The notes beneath the pieces are model-generated. The model did no database searches. It had not been told where the DNA came from and worked only from the letters and a program-made list of their open reading frames with translations. The translations under genes were made by a program, and so were the position numbers. DNA of 54,884 nucleotides from Clostridia bacterium (GTDB lineage: Bacteria; Bacillota; Clostridia; Christensenellales; Aristaeellaceae): positions 1 through 54,884 of the forward strand of contig JAFSOC010000033.1 of assembly GCA_017447185.1 (NCBI GenBank), given 5' to 3'. This document shows, piece by piece, positions 15,658 to 25,440 of this stretch (positions are counted from its first letter, which is position 1; each line of letters opens with the position of its first letter).

Positions 15658-18644
15658 TGCTTTTTCCGGAAGATACCGCCCATGATCTGGAAGATATTCT
15701 TCTTATCCTTCAGTTTATTCCGAATCTGGCCGATGGTCACGTCCTCCTGGCTGTTATGGGTTACCAGGGCCTGCGCCACCTTCAGGTAGATATCCCGGAA
15801 GCGTTCAATGCTCGTGTTCTCATAACGGCTCGCGGCATAGTCGATCATCAGGATCAGGCCGTCCTGGCCGTCCAGGATTTCCATATCCAGGATCGTCTGG
15901 CTGGCCGCCTGGTTCTGCCGGACTTCCACGTTCTCCACGTCGAATCCGCCGGCGCCGCCCATGTCGCGGATATCCTGCTGGTACAGCAGGTAGGCGCTTT
16001 CACCGTTGGCCACCTGGTTGCGGCTGTCCACGTAGGGATAGCAGCTGTGCTCTATCCCCTTCTGCACCTGCTCATGCACATCCATGAATACGTTGCGCAG
16101 GGTCTCGTTGTCCTTGAAGCGGATACCGACCGGCAGGTCGCGGAACAGCAGGCCCACGCTGGACATCATCTGCATATCCTCGCGGCCGTTGAAGATCCAG
16201 CTGAGCTTGATGTCGTTCTCATTGTTGTAAATGGAGATGGCCAGCGCCGCAACCGTGATGAAGAACTCGTTTCGGGTAATCCGGTAGGCGCGTTCCATGG
16301 CCGCCATCTGCGGCTGCTCGATTCCCATGGGAGTCAGCAGCTCGCCCATCTCGTTTTCCCGGCTTTCATGGTCCGTCTTCGGATAGCTGGACCACTGGAT
16401 GGAATCGTACCGCTCTTCGAAATACTTCCGGCTCTCCTCATAGAAGGGCGTATGAACGTCCATCTCCCGCTTGGCCAGCAGGCCGTAGTAATAGTCCTTG
16501 TCCAGGTCCGCGCCCATATAAGCGTTCATGATGCTGCCCAGAAACACCTTCAGGCTTGTGCCGTCGAACAGGGAGTGATGCACGTCGAAGAACACGTACA
16601 CAGCCTTTTCCGTCTCGAACACGCGGCAGCGGCTCAGCTTGCCGCCCACAATCTTGAAGGGATACACCAGGGAGTCGCGGATGAAGCGGAATTCAAATTC
16701 CGTGGTTTTCTCCACATGAATGTCGTCCTGGATTTCCGGCGCGTAGTGCTGTACCATTTCGCCGTCCTTGTTGTAGCCAAAGACGGTGACCATGGCCGGA
16801 TGGTTCAGGATGGCTTTCTTCAGCGCTTCCGCCAGGCGTTCCGGCTCGAAGACTTCCTTGTCCAGCTTCATCAGGCTGAACAGGTTGTACATCGTGGAGG
16901 ACGGCGTATAGAGCTGGTAGTCGATCATGTACATCTGCTCTGTGGTCAGCGCGTGCTCCGTCTTCAGGGCTTCGTCATTCCGCACGTCCGGATCCACGCC
17001 GTCGTCATTGACCTTCCGCTCTGCATACAGCTGGGCGATCTTTTCCGGTGTACGTCCGCGGAAAATGTCGCTGGCGGTCAGGCCGGGCATCTGGCACTGG
17101 GTAATCAGTTCAATGGAAGCCAGGGAGTCGCCGCCCATTTCATAGAAGTCATCATGGATACCGACGGTGTCCAGCTTCAGCACCTTCTGCATCGCTTCGC
17201 ACAGGGTCTTTTCCGTGTCGTTGGTCGGCGCGGCGTAGTTCGTGCGGAACTGCTGCACTTCCGGCTTGGGCAGCGCGGCGCGGTCCAGCTTTCCGTTGGG
17301 CTTCAGCGGCACCTTGTCAACATGGATATAGTAAGCGGGAATCATGTAGTACGGCAGGCGTTTCATCAGCTCCGTCCGCATCTTCTCGCTGTCGACCTTT
17401 ACGTCAGCGGTGTAGTAGGCGCACAGGAAGCTCTTTCCGTTGTCTTCAAAGCCCTTGGCCGCCACCCAGTCGATTCCCAGCACCGTCTTGACCGCCGCTT
17501 CGATTTCGGCCGGCTCAATCCGGTTGCCGTTGATCTTGATCATGTCGTTGGAACGGCCCAGCAGCATGTAGTTACCCTTCTCATCCTTGCGGGCCAGGTC
17601 GCCGGAATGGTACATGCCGTTCACGAAGGCTTTCTTCGTTTCTTCCGGCAGGTTCAGGTAGCCGCGCACATAGGGATTCTCGAAGCACAGTTCGCCGATG
17701 CCGTCGTCGTTCGCCTTCTCGCCGTCCTCACCGATCAGGTCAATCTGGGTGGAGACTTCCGGTTTACCGATGGGGCAGGTTTCATAGCTCTGGTCGATGG
17801 CAAACACGCCAACCGCGTATCCGCTCTCGCTGCAGGCGTAGATGTTGATCAGGTTCGGTACATTCGTGTAAAGGTTGTTGGCCGGTTCGCTGCCAACGAA
17901 CATCATCCGCAGGAAAGGTCCGGTCTTGCCGGCAAACATCCGGGCGTAGGAAGGCGTCAGGAAGGTGATCGTGATCCGCTTGGACAGGAAGAACTTGGCC
18001 AGGGCCATGGGGTTCTTGATCGTGGCGTAGGAGACCACAAACATCTTGCCGCCGTGGATGCTCAGCGCCTTCAGGATAACGATGACGCTGGCAACGAAGT
18101 TCATCGGGGCCAGCAGCGCCAGGCGATCCTTCGAGGTGAAGGGCGTCTCGCCGTTTACCTTGATGGATTCGATCGCGCGGTCCAGGTTGCCGTATTCATG
18201 CAGAACGCCCTTGGGGTTTCCGGTGGTGCCGGAGGTGTAGATGGCGTAAGCCGCGTCGTGCATGTCGGCCTTTTCATGTCCCTTCAGGGGCTCGGTCCGC
18301 ATCACGTCGTCCCAGTTCTGCGCGTTCAGTTCGAACTTGCATCCGCAGTCCTTCCGGATATAGTCGATCCGGTCCGGTGCGTAGGTGTCTTCCACCAGCG
18401 CCCAGGCCGCCCCGGCTTTCCACACGCCGATCATTCCGATAATCGGAAGGACGCCGCGGGGCAGGCACAGGAGCACAAAGTCTTCCTTCCCGATACCGTG
18501 GTTCTTCAGGTAAGCGTACACCCGGCCGCTCATGTCGTCCATCTGGGCATAGGTAATTCCCTTGGCATGCGATTCATCGAACAATATCGCTTCGTCCGGA
18601 GTTTCCGCCACGTACCGTTCCAGGGTATCCATAATGTGTTCCAT
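15654..18644 (-). CDS. Single-module peptide synthetase (adenylation, carrier, condensation)
   Basis: 996 residues. The adenylation domain covers about residues 1-490: AAYAIYTSGTTGNPKG at 131-146, GELCFENPYVRGYLN, then YHSGDLARKDEKGNY and RSNDMIKINGNRIEP. A carrier domain follows with DDFYEMGGDSLASIEL, whose serine takes the phosphopantetheine arm. The C-terminal 400 residues form a condensation-like domain with VHHSLFDGTSLK, the HHxxxDG catalytic motif. There is no thioesterase or reductase. The ATG at 18644 has TAGGAGG nine bases upstream; the frame runs further back without a ribosome site. With the overlapping esterase gene it forms a compact two-gene unit. The amino acid cannot be read reliably. 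Confidence 0.9.
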   Translation of the reverse strand: MEHIMDTLERYVAETPDEAILFDESHAKGITYAQMDDMSGRVYAYLKNHGIGKEDFVLLCLPRGVLPIIGMIGVWKAGAAWALVEDTYAPDRIDYIRKDCGCKFELNAQNWDDVMRTEPLKGHEKADMHDAAYAIYTSGTTGNPKGVLHEYGNLDRAIESIKVNGETPFTSKDRLALLAPMNFVASVIVILKALSIHGGKMFVVSYATIKNPMALAKFFLSKRITITFLTPSYARMFAGKTGPFLRMMFVGSEPANNLYTNVPNLINIYACSESGYAVGVFAIDQSYETCPIGKPEVSTQIDLIGEDGEKANDDGIGELCFENPYVRGYLNLPEETKKAFVNGMYHSGDLARKDEKGNYMLLGRSNDMIKINGNRIEPAEIEAAVKTVLGIDWVAAKGFEDNGKSFLCAYYTADVKVDSEKMRTELMKRLPYYMIPAYYIHVDKVPLKPNGKLDRAALPKPEVQQFRTNYAAPTNDTEKTLCEAMQKVLKLDTVGIHDDFYEMGGDSLASIELITQCQMPGLTASDIFRGRTPEKIAQLYAERKVNDDGVDPDVRNDEALKTEHALTTEQMYMIDYQLYTPSSTMYNLFSLMKLDKEVFEPERLAEALKKAILNHPAMVTVFGYNKDGEMVQHYAPEIQDDIHVEKTTEFEFRFIRDSLVYPFKIVGGKLSRCRVFETEKAVYVFFDVHHSLFDGTSLKVFLGSIMNAYMGADLDKDYYYGLLAKREMDVHTPFYEESRKYFEERYDSIQWSSYPKTDHESRENEMGELLTPMGIEQPQMAAMERAYRITRNEFFITVAALAISIYNNENDIKLSWIFNGREDMQMMSSVGLLFRDLPVGIRFKDNETLRNVFMDVHEQVQKGIEHSCYPYVDSRNQVANGESAYLLYQQDIRDMGGAGGFDVENVEVRQNQAASQTILDMEILDGQDGLILMIDYAASRYENTSIERFRDIYLKVAQALVTHNSQEDVTIGQIRNKLKDKKNIFQIMGGIFRKKQ

Positions 18645-18880
18645 AGATAGAATCCTCCTATAAACAAAAAAACTGTATTTTGACAATATTTGCCTGTTTT
18701 TTTTGTATTGTACCACAGGTCGCCTGTTTGTTTCAACACTTTTCCGGCCGGAATTCTTCATGTAACCATTCTGTTTGTCATCGGATGATTTCAGGTAACA
18801 TCATCCCTCCGGCAGTGCAATGTCCGTCTGTGTTGATTATTCTGCCAATTTCGCGGATGTGATTCCTCATGTTCTGATTC

Positions 18881-18891
18881 TGTGGTATAAT
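18881..18891 (+). promoter_or_regulatory. Candidate promoter -10 region of the serine dehydratase gene
   Basis: TGTGGTATAAT lies about 75 bases before the start codon. The identical 11-mer precedes the NUDIX gene in the prophage (43271-43281). The -35 region is weak, suggesting an extended -10 promoter. Confidence 0.5.
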
Positions 18892-18965
18892 TTTCCTATG
18901 AACCGTGAATCCATCAGGCAGTCCGCGGAAAAAGAAACAGTTTTTTTTGCAGGAGAGTGAATTCC

Positions 18966-20165
18966 ATGCGAAGTGTAAGAAGTGTATATAAGATCGGTCA
19001 CGGGCCCTCCAGTTCCCACACAGTCGGTCCCTATCGCGCAGCTCAGGAGTTCCGGAAAAGATATCCCGACGCGGATGCTTTTCATGTGACCCTGTTTGGC
19101 TCCCTGGCCTTTACCGGTGCCGGACACGGAACGATGAAGGCGATCCGGTCTGCGATTCCGAATGCGGAAGTGGTGATGGATACGGAAACGCAGGACCTTC
19201 CCCATCCGAACACCATGCTGTTTGCAGCCATGAAAGAAGGGAATACGCTGGGGCAGATCCGGGCGTTTTCCGTCGGCGGCGGTTCCGTCCGGTTTGAAGG
19301 CGAGGAAAACAGCGAAGAGCGGGAGCTCTATCCGGAAAAGACGTTCACAGCGATCCTGGAAACCTGCAGGAGAAGCTGCCTGACGCTTCCTGCGTTCATC
19401 TACACCAGGGAAGAGCCGGATTTCCGGGAATACCTGCGGGAAATCTGGCACGCGATGCGGGCCGCGGTTGAAAGAGGCCTTCAGAAGGAGGGCGTCCTGC
19501 CAGGCGGGCTGGGCGTTCAGCGCAAAGCGCGCATGCTCCACGAGAAGCGCTGTTACAACGAGGGCTCTGACGTGACGATGAACCGGGTCATTGCTTCCTA
19601 TGCCTATGCGGTCAGCGAAGAAAACGCCAGCGAAGAGATCGTGGTCACAGCGCCGACCTGCGGAAGCTGCGGGGTAATCCCGGCAGTGCTGTATTATATG
19701 GAGGAGGACCGCGGGTTTCCCGAGGATGAAATCCTGGATGCGCTGGCCACGGCCGGCCTGATCGGGAACTATATCCGGACCAATGCCAGCATTTCCGGCG
19801 CCGAATGCGGATGCCAGGCGGAGATCGGCAGCGCCTGTTCCATGGCGGCGGGCGCGTTGGCCACCCTGTATCAGATGAACCTGGACCAGATCGAGTATGC
19901 TGCAGAGATCGCCATGGAGCACCATCTGGGCCTGACCTGTGATCCGGTGGGCGGCCTGGTACAGATTCCCTGTATTGAAAGAAATGCCGTTGCCGCAATG
20001 CGTGCCATCAGCGCGGTGAACCTGTCCCGCTTTTTGTATGAGACGCGGAAAATCTCCTTTGACGTGGTCGTCGATACCATGTACCGGACCGGGAAGGACC
20101 TGAGCGACAAGTACCGGGAAACTTCCCACGGCGGACTCGCCGAACTGTACCAGGGAGAATGCTGA
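18966..20165 (+). CDS. sdaA: L-serine dehydratase, single-chain iron-sulfur type
   Basis: 399 residues, with beta and alpha regions fused in one chain. The N-terminal part has GHGPSSSHTVGPYRAA, and the C-terminal catalytic part has TAPTCGSCGVIPAVLYY and GAECGCQAEIGSACSMAAGA, whose cysteines bind the 4Fe-4S cluster. The enzyme deaminates L-serine to pyruvate and ammonia in the cytoplasm and is oxygen-sensitive, fitting an anaerobe. The ATG at 18966 is preferred to a GTG at 18957 because AGGAGA would abut the GTG. It is monocistronic with its own terminator. Two-chain relatives use the names sdaAA and sdaAB. Confidence 0.92.
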   Translation: MRSVRSVYKIGHGPSSSHTVGPYRAAQEFRKRYPDADAFHVTLFGSLAFTGAGHGTMKAIRSAIPNAEVVMDTETQDLPHPNTMLFAAMKEGNTLGQIRAFSVGGGSVRFEGEENSEERELYPEKTFTAILETCRRSCLTLPAFIYTREEPDFREYLREIWHAMRAAVERGLQKEGVLPGGLGVQRKARMLHEKRCYNEGSDVTMNRVIASYAYAVSEENASEEIVVTAPTCGSCGVIPAVLYYMEEDRGFPEDEILDALATAGLIGNYIRTNASISGAECGCQAEIGSACSMAAGALATLYQMNLDQIEYAAEIAMEHHLGLTCDPVGGLVQIPCIERNAVAAMRAISAVNLSRFLYETRKISFDVVVDTMYRTGKDLSDKYRETSHGGLAELYQGEC

Positions 20166-20172
20166 AAGCCGG

Positions 20173-20204
20173 AAACCCTGCAGACGTTAAATTCTGCAGG
20201 GTTT
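20173..20204 (+). terminator. Terminator of the serine dehydratase gene
   Basis: Arms 20173-20183 and 20194-20204 (AAACCCTGCAG and its complement) form a perfect 11-bp stem followed by CTTCGTGTTCTCTTT. Confidence 0.8.
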
Positions 20205-20246
20205 CTTCGTGTTCTCTTTGAATCGGTAAATATCCTTTGAAGGATG

Positions 20247-20765
20247 TCATTCCTTAAAGTTCATGACAAAGTCGTTCCAGTCCTTCTCCCACTTTGCAAG
20301 GAGCGCCTCGGTCTCATCCTGCGGGAGGCCGGCGTAATCGATGGCGTTGCGGCACAGCTCTTTGATTTCGGCAACCCCCAGGTTCCAGGAAAGGATCACG
20401 GCATAGAAGTCGTCTGTCAGCGGTTCCCGTGACAGGAACAGCCCGTCGTCAGAGCAGATGACAACCGGAATGCCGTATTTCAGGTAAATCTGGGCGGGAT
20501 GGAGACGGAGATCGCTGACATATCCAAGGCGGTAATTGCTGATGGGAGCGGTTTCGACAGCAATGCCTTTCTCCCTGAATTTTTCCATCAGTTTCGGGAA
20601 ACGGAAAAGATTGATTCCGTGCCCGATGCGCGAGGCTCCGAAAAGATAGGCGTCGATGACTTCCTCGTTGTCATACCGGAGGTTCTCGCCGGCATGCAGG
20701 AAAAGCTTCAGGCCGCTCTCCTTCACTTCGTCGGAAATGAAGAAAGCTGGATATCCCGAACTGAT
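20247..20765 (-). pseudogene. Adenosine deaminase family remnant, N-terminal part missing
   Basis: About 172 codons of open frame match the C-terminal half of an adenosine deaminase or adenine deaminase: KLFLHAGEN, ASRIGHGINLFRFP, an E/N-rich substrate loop, IPVVICSDDGLFLSREPL (the family usually has SDDP) and a terminal helix. The metal-binding HxH strand at the N terminus of the barrel is absent because a stop lies at 20766-20768, and the only start candidates are weak (GTG at 20726). An active barrel is impossible without that part, so this is a decayed gene. It ends 78 bases from the terminator of the serine dehydratase gene. Confidence 0.75.
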
Positions 20766-20793
20766 TCATACACGCCGTAAAGCCTGACTGACA

Positions 20794-20822
20794 ACGCTCC
20801 GGGGCACACAGCCCCGGAGCGT
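20794..20822. terminator. Strong hairpin terminator
   Basis: Arms 20794-20805 and 20811-20822 (ACGCTCCGGGGC and its complement) form a perfect 12-bp stem between the deaminase remnant and the next minus-strand gene. It probably terminates transcription of the gene at 20890-21669. Confidence 0.75.
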
Positions 20823-20889
20823 TTGTATTCTGCAGCCGGAACGAAAACAACCGTTCCTCCGTTCCGTTTTGCCTGAACGGCCCCTGTTG

Positions 20890-21669
20890 TTACGGAGCGG
20901 TCTTCAGGAACTCAATATACTGCTCCAGCAGTTCCTTGTTCTGCTTCATCAGGTACTGGACGTACAGCCTGACAGCGGACTTCTTCTCGCCATCCAGTTC
21001 GGCGAATCCCTTCAGGTCTCCGAGGCTCACGGAGATGTTCATCTTTTCAAAGAGTTCATCATCCTTATCAGCCAGGAACTCACAAAGGTAAACTTTACCG
21101 TCAGCCACGGACATAGTCAGAATCACATTCGTTTTCTGTTCGCCGACGGAAAGGGTGTACAGCCATGTACGCTGTCCGTTTTCCAGGTGGGCTTTTTCAA
21201 CAAGCATCTCGGCGAAGATATCCATCTTTTCCAAATCCAGCACGCCCTGCTTGGCGTTATTCAGCATATCGCCGGTGAACTTCTCCGCTTTGGACGCGTC
21301 CGAGCCTTCGGGAATCAAAAGTTCCTGGATGGCGGCGACCAGCGTTCCCTTCCGGAAAAAGAATCTGGCGGTCAGGGGCATTTTCTGATCGCCTTCTTCC
21401 GCGTTGAACGTGAAGACCGTGATCGGCGTACCGGATTTCAGGGCGTAGTTTTCTTCAACAGGTTCCTTGCTGTAGCTGTAATAACCGCTCCAGCCTGATT
21501 TGAAGTACTCAAACACCAAGTCCGGATTGGCTCCGAAGTAAAGGTTCGGGAATTCGGAGGGATCCTTCGCGGACTGCGGCGGCGGTCCCGGAGGTGTATC
21601 GTCCGCCATGGCGAAGGCCGCGGGCAGGAACAGGCAAAGAACCAAAAGTACGCAAAGAAATCTCTTCAT
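20890..21669 (-). CDS. Secreted hypothetical protein
   Basis: 259 residues. The start at 21669 has AGGAGG upstream and opens a signal peptide (MKRFLCVLLVLCLFLPAAF, cleavage near AMADD). The mature part begins with a proline-rich linker, then a compact domain of about 210 residues with alternating strands and helices and no recognised motif. Similar small secreted proteins are common in this group of Clostridia. It is bracketed by terminators on both sides, so it is a single-gene unit. Confidence 0.72.
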   Translation of the reverse strand: MKRFLCVLLVLCLFLPAAFAMADDTPPGPPPQSAKDPSEFPNLYFGANPDLVFEYFKSGWSGYYSYSKEPVEENYALKSGTPITVFTFNAEEGDQKMPLTARFFFRKGTLVAAIQELLIPEGSDASKAEKFTGDMLNNAKQGVLDLEKMDIFAEMLVEKAHLENGQRTWLYTLSVGEQKTNVILTMSVADGKVYLCEFLADKDDELFEKMNISVSLGDLKGFAELDGEKKSAVRLYVQYLMKQNKELLEQYIEFLKTAP

Positions 21670-21779
21670 GAAAATTGTCCTCCTTTTTGATTTTTGGGTC
21701 TTGCAAATTATACCATATTTTCCCGCTCCTGTCACAGCTTATCTGTTGTTCGTCCGGAGGCATATCCCGGAATGAAAAC

Positions 21780-21812
21780 AAAAGACAGGGGAGCGAGTCT
21801 CCCCTGTCTTTT
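21780..21812 (-). terminator. Terminator of the proline-rich surface protein gene
   Basis: Arms 21780-21793 and 21799-21812 (AAAAGACAGGGGAG and its complement) make a perfect 14-bp stem with T-rich ends on both strands. Confidence 0.85.
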
Positions 21813-21824
21813 GGGTCTGTCAGG

Positions 21825-24800
21825 TTATGGGAGGCAGGCCCGCAGGACGGCGAGATCTGCTGCAGTGAACACGAAGGTGAATCGTTCGCTTCCTATGATG
21901 AGGGTAAAATCTCCTTTTTCGTTGATCGGCATTTCTAAGCCGTCCGGTCCGATTAAGTACAGGGTGCCGTCAGAGTATAAAGTGATCTTGCCTGTGTAAG
22001 TGTTGCGTCCTTTCAATAATTGGGCTGTAAAAGTGCCGCCGCGGAAAAAATTCAGCTGTACGCTTCCGGTGATGTCGGTTGCCGAGAGGAGAGGCCGGAC
22101 AACATGAACGGCAATCTCCGCAGGTTTGTTGATAGAATTATTCATCGGCTGCGGTTCCGGCTGGGGTTCAGGTTCGGGATTGGGTTCGGGTGCGGGTGCG
22201 GGTGCGGGTTCAGGTTCCGGTGCGGGTGCGGGTTCCGGTTGGGGTTCGGGCTTGGGTTCGGGCTTGGGTTCAGGTTCCGGTGCGGGTGCGGGTTCCGGTT
22301 GGGGTTCGGGCTTGGGTTCGGGCTTGGGTTCGGGTTCAGGTTCAGGTGCGGGTGCGGGTTCAGGTTCAGGTGCGGGTTCGGGTTCAGGTTCCGGCTGGGG
22401 TTCCGGATTGGGTTCCGGATTGGGTTCCGGATTGGGTTCCGGCTGGGGTTCGGGTTCCGGCTTGGGTTCCGGAACGGGTACGGGCTGGGGTTCCGGATCG
22501 GGCTGCGGCAGCGGCAGCGGCTGGGGTTCCGGTTCCGGCTCAATATAATCCTTCAGGATTACGGAGAAGAGCACGCCGCCGCCGCGCGGAACGATCATGA
22601 AATAGTTGCCGTAGCTGTCCTGGATCAGTTTTGAATGGGCCTGGTGGTCGCCGTATACCTCGTCGATCATTAGGCCTGCGGGAACGTCGATCTTCAGGAC
22701 AATGATGTCGCCTTCATTGGCAACGTTGCGGCCCTGGTAATCCCTGGTGCCGTCGGTGTGGATGATGCCCTCCTGGCTTGGGTCAATCCGGATGATATAC
22801 TGGATGGCTTTTTCAGCTTCCCGGTCGGCAACAAGCTTCTTTTTGCCCGTGGTTTCGTTAAATGTCTCACGCTTGACGTAATCGCCGTCCCTATCCGCCG
22901 TCATTTCCCATACGGTCAGGGTCAGCTTATCGCCGAGGACCGTGTCGTCGTCTTTGAGCACAATGCTGGTGCCGCCGTCGGTGACCACAGAGCCATCGAT
23001 GATCAGGTCGGTCTTTTCTTCTCCGCCGGCGGTCAGTTCAACGCCGTTGCCGTCGCTGATGACGTCGCGGCCGATGACCACCTTGGTCGTGCCTTCGTTG
23101 GCCACGGTGACGCAGTCGTAAACATTGCCTTCCCCGTCATAGTACAGCGCGGTGCCGTCTGTCTGTTCCGCTTCAAATACTTCCACGGCTTTGCCGTCGA
23201 TGATCTGGTCGCCCAGGGAAATGCCGTTCAGATTCCCGGGGTTGACTTTTTCCGCGCTGCCGGCGGCAAATTCTTCATGGGCGTGCCGGTTGAGAACGAT
23301 GCCGGTGTTGCTGGCGCCGCCTTTGACCACTACATCATCCGCGACATGGATGTTGATGTCGCCTTCCAGGGTGTCCACGATGATACCGGCGGCGGTATGG
23401 TCGCCTTCCTCATTGGCGTCCAGGGAGGTTACCTTCACGCTGCCGCCGATGATGATATTGGTTTCATTGAATTTGTTGTCGCTCCGGACGCTGATGCCCG
23501 TCAGCTCTTTGGATTCGCCTGTGACAATCACGTCTTCGCCCACATTCACGTTTGTCACGTCTTTGCCGCCGTAGTCTTTGCGCTCCGCGGCGTAGATTTT
23601 CTGGGTTTCCGGTTTGTATTCCTCACCGTTTATTTCATAATCTGCTGTATACTCATCGTTTCCGTAGCTGACCGAGATACTTGATGCGTCGCCATACGGC
23701 AGGGCCCAGGAGTCAATGGCGGGCTGATCCGGTTTGTCGTCCTTGCGGAGGGGGATCGTTTCATCCGTGTAAACGTCTGTTTTGTATTCGTAGAGAATGT
23801 CGTCGTTGTAATATTCGTTGTCCTCGTTGATCGTGCTCCTGTGATCGAGGATGAACTGCATTTCATCCTCTGCGGGGTTGGGGATCAGCTCGTACTCCGT
23901 CCCGCTGCGCCCTGCCGGCAGATCCTCCACGCTGTCAAACGTGCCGGCTTCAACCCATTCAAGGTCGCCGGTATTGTTCACGGCAATGCCGGTTCCGCCT
24001 TCGGAGGTGATGCTTCCCTGAACATCAACATTGATTTCTGAATTGTTGTTCCGGATCGTCAGGGCGTCTTCCCCGGCGGTAATGTCTTTTTCAATTGAGA
24101 TGTTGTATTCGCCTTCAGGGCCGGAGCCGATGTTTACATTGCCGATGACGCTGGTGGTCTCCAGGCTGACGGTGACGCCGTCCTCGTGACCGGAGTCTTC
24201 GGTCATCAGCTCAACCCGGCCGTAGATGTTTCCGTCTACATCGATTTTTGCGGCCGCGCCGTCCTGGATCAGGGCGTCGATGCCGCTGTGACTGAAATCA
24301 CTGTCATCGGGGTCGCCGAGATTGCCGCCTTTCAGGGTGAGCTGAGCCAGGCTGCCTTCGCCGCTGGAGGACAGCTCGGCGCAGCCGCTGAGGCCCTGTC
24401 AATCGTGAGGACCGCCGTACCGCCGTCCGCTGCGCTGATCTTCACGTCGCCGTCAGCCTCGCTGAGCACTGTAACGGTGGTGCTGCTGCCTTCACCCGCG
24501 GAGGAGGCGTTCACAAGGGTGTGTTCGGCGTAGCTGCTTTCACTGTCTTCACCGGCAATGACCTGTCCCTGAGCCGTCACCGCGGTCTGGCCGCCGGAAA
24601 CGGATTCTGCCAGGATACCTGTGGGATTGCCGGGCGCAGCGGAACCGGACGTTTCAGCGATAGCCATGCCCGTCAGGGTAACGTCGGATGTGCCTTCGTT
24701 TTTGGCATAGACATGAAGGGCGACGGGTTCGGAACAATCGCCGGACTCTTCGTTGTAAATGACGTGAATATAGATGTTTTCCACATCATATTTCATTGAG

Positions 24801-25090
24801 GATCCGTCCGTGGTGGCGCCGAGCGTCACGGCAGACTGCTGCGGTCCCGCTTCTTTACCGTCGTTTTCTATATAGATCCAGTTGTCCGCCTGCCCGGTGA
24901 TGTTGCTGTTATCAGCATTCGCCTCCAGCTCTACAGGCTCTGCGCTCGTGACCGGGGTGTAATCCCTTTCCGGAGCCCCTTCCGGTCCTTCTGTTCCGCC
25001 TTCTTCCGCGAAAACAGGAATGCCGATGCTGCCTGTCAGGAGCGACAGGGAAAGAACCAGTGCGGGGAAGATCCGATAAAGCTTTTTCAT
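21825..25090 (-). pseudogene. Proline-rich secreted surface protein, broken by one frameshift
   Basis: The N-terminal frame (25090 to 24332) has a signal peptide (MKKLYRIFPALVLSLSLL, then GSIGIPVFAEE) and threonine/serine-rich beta repeats. The C-terminal frame (open from about 24398 to 21825) continues the same repeats (for example [31 protein letters not shown]), then a P-E-P spacer of about 130 residues encoded at 22147-22545, and a terminal domain with [19 protein letters not shown]. The frames join if one G is added to a GGG run at 24394-24396. The whole would be about 1,090 residues. Either a sequencing indel, a true null allele or slippage at the G run explains it. No sortase motif or membrane anchor is seen. 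Confidence 0.7.
22209..22328. repeat. Two perfect 60-bp tandem units in the P-E-P spacer
   Basis: Units 22209-22268 and 22269-22328 are identical within a longer GGTTC-rich tract (22147-22545) encoding the proline spacer. Copy number is likely to vary between strains. Confidence 0.9.
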
Positions 25091-25208
25091 ACACTACCTC
25101 CCTGGGATGATCTGATGCTGCGGTAACGATTATTCTCCATCTGTTTTCCCGGTCTTTTCCATGAATCTTTTATTCTTGTTCATCCTCTCCCGGGAGGAAT
25201 CCATTTAA

Positions 25209-25237
25209 ATAATAAATTCAAGCTGTGATTCCGTCAA
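25209..25237 (-). promoter_or_regulatory. Predicted promoter of the proline-rich surface protein
   Basis: The minus strand has TTGACG (25232-25237) and TATTAT (25209-25214) with a 17-base spacer in an AT-rich stretch. The leader is about 115 bases. The rest of the 25091-25440 gap holds nothing else I can support. Confidence 0.65.
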
Positions 25238-25440
25238 TATGTATAATCCGCACATCAGACGAATCCTGGCAAAAGGGGAAGGCGACAGGATGATCAATCC
25301 GATCGGAGAAGCGCAGCGCCTGGAAATGCGGCAGGCGGCGTCCCTCTATACGGATCCGGAAGGAAAAGGCCCGGAGGTGGAGTGCCATTGAGGACCGTCC
25401 GTTGTGTCCAGCGGAACGGAAAAGGCCGTACCGGATGGCA

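Noticed and set aside
15570-18650. Plus-strand frame of over 1,000 codons opposite the peptide synthetase
   Set aside because: The minus strand has all synthetase motifs; the opposite frame is histidine/valine-rich without any domain.
22147-22545. CRISPR-like array
   Set aside because: The short repeats are codon repeats of a proline spacer without unique spacers.
22126-22600. Gly-Ser and Arg-Val repeat proteins on the plus strand
   Set aside because: They are translations of the GGTTC tract that encodes the P-E-P spacer on the minus strand.
25239-25391. Plus-strand frame of 50 codons (ATG at 25239)
   Set aside because: No ribosome site, and it begins inside the -35 region of the minus-strand promoter; no similarity recognised.
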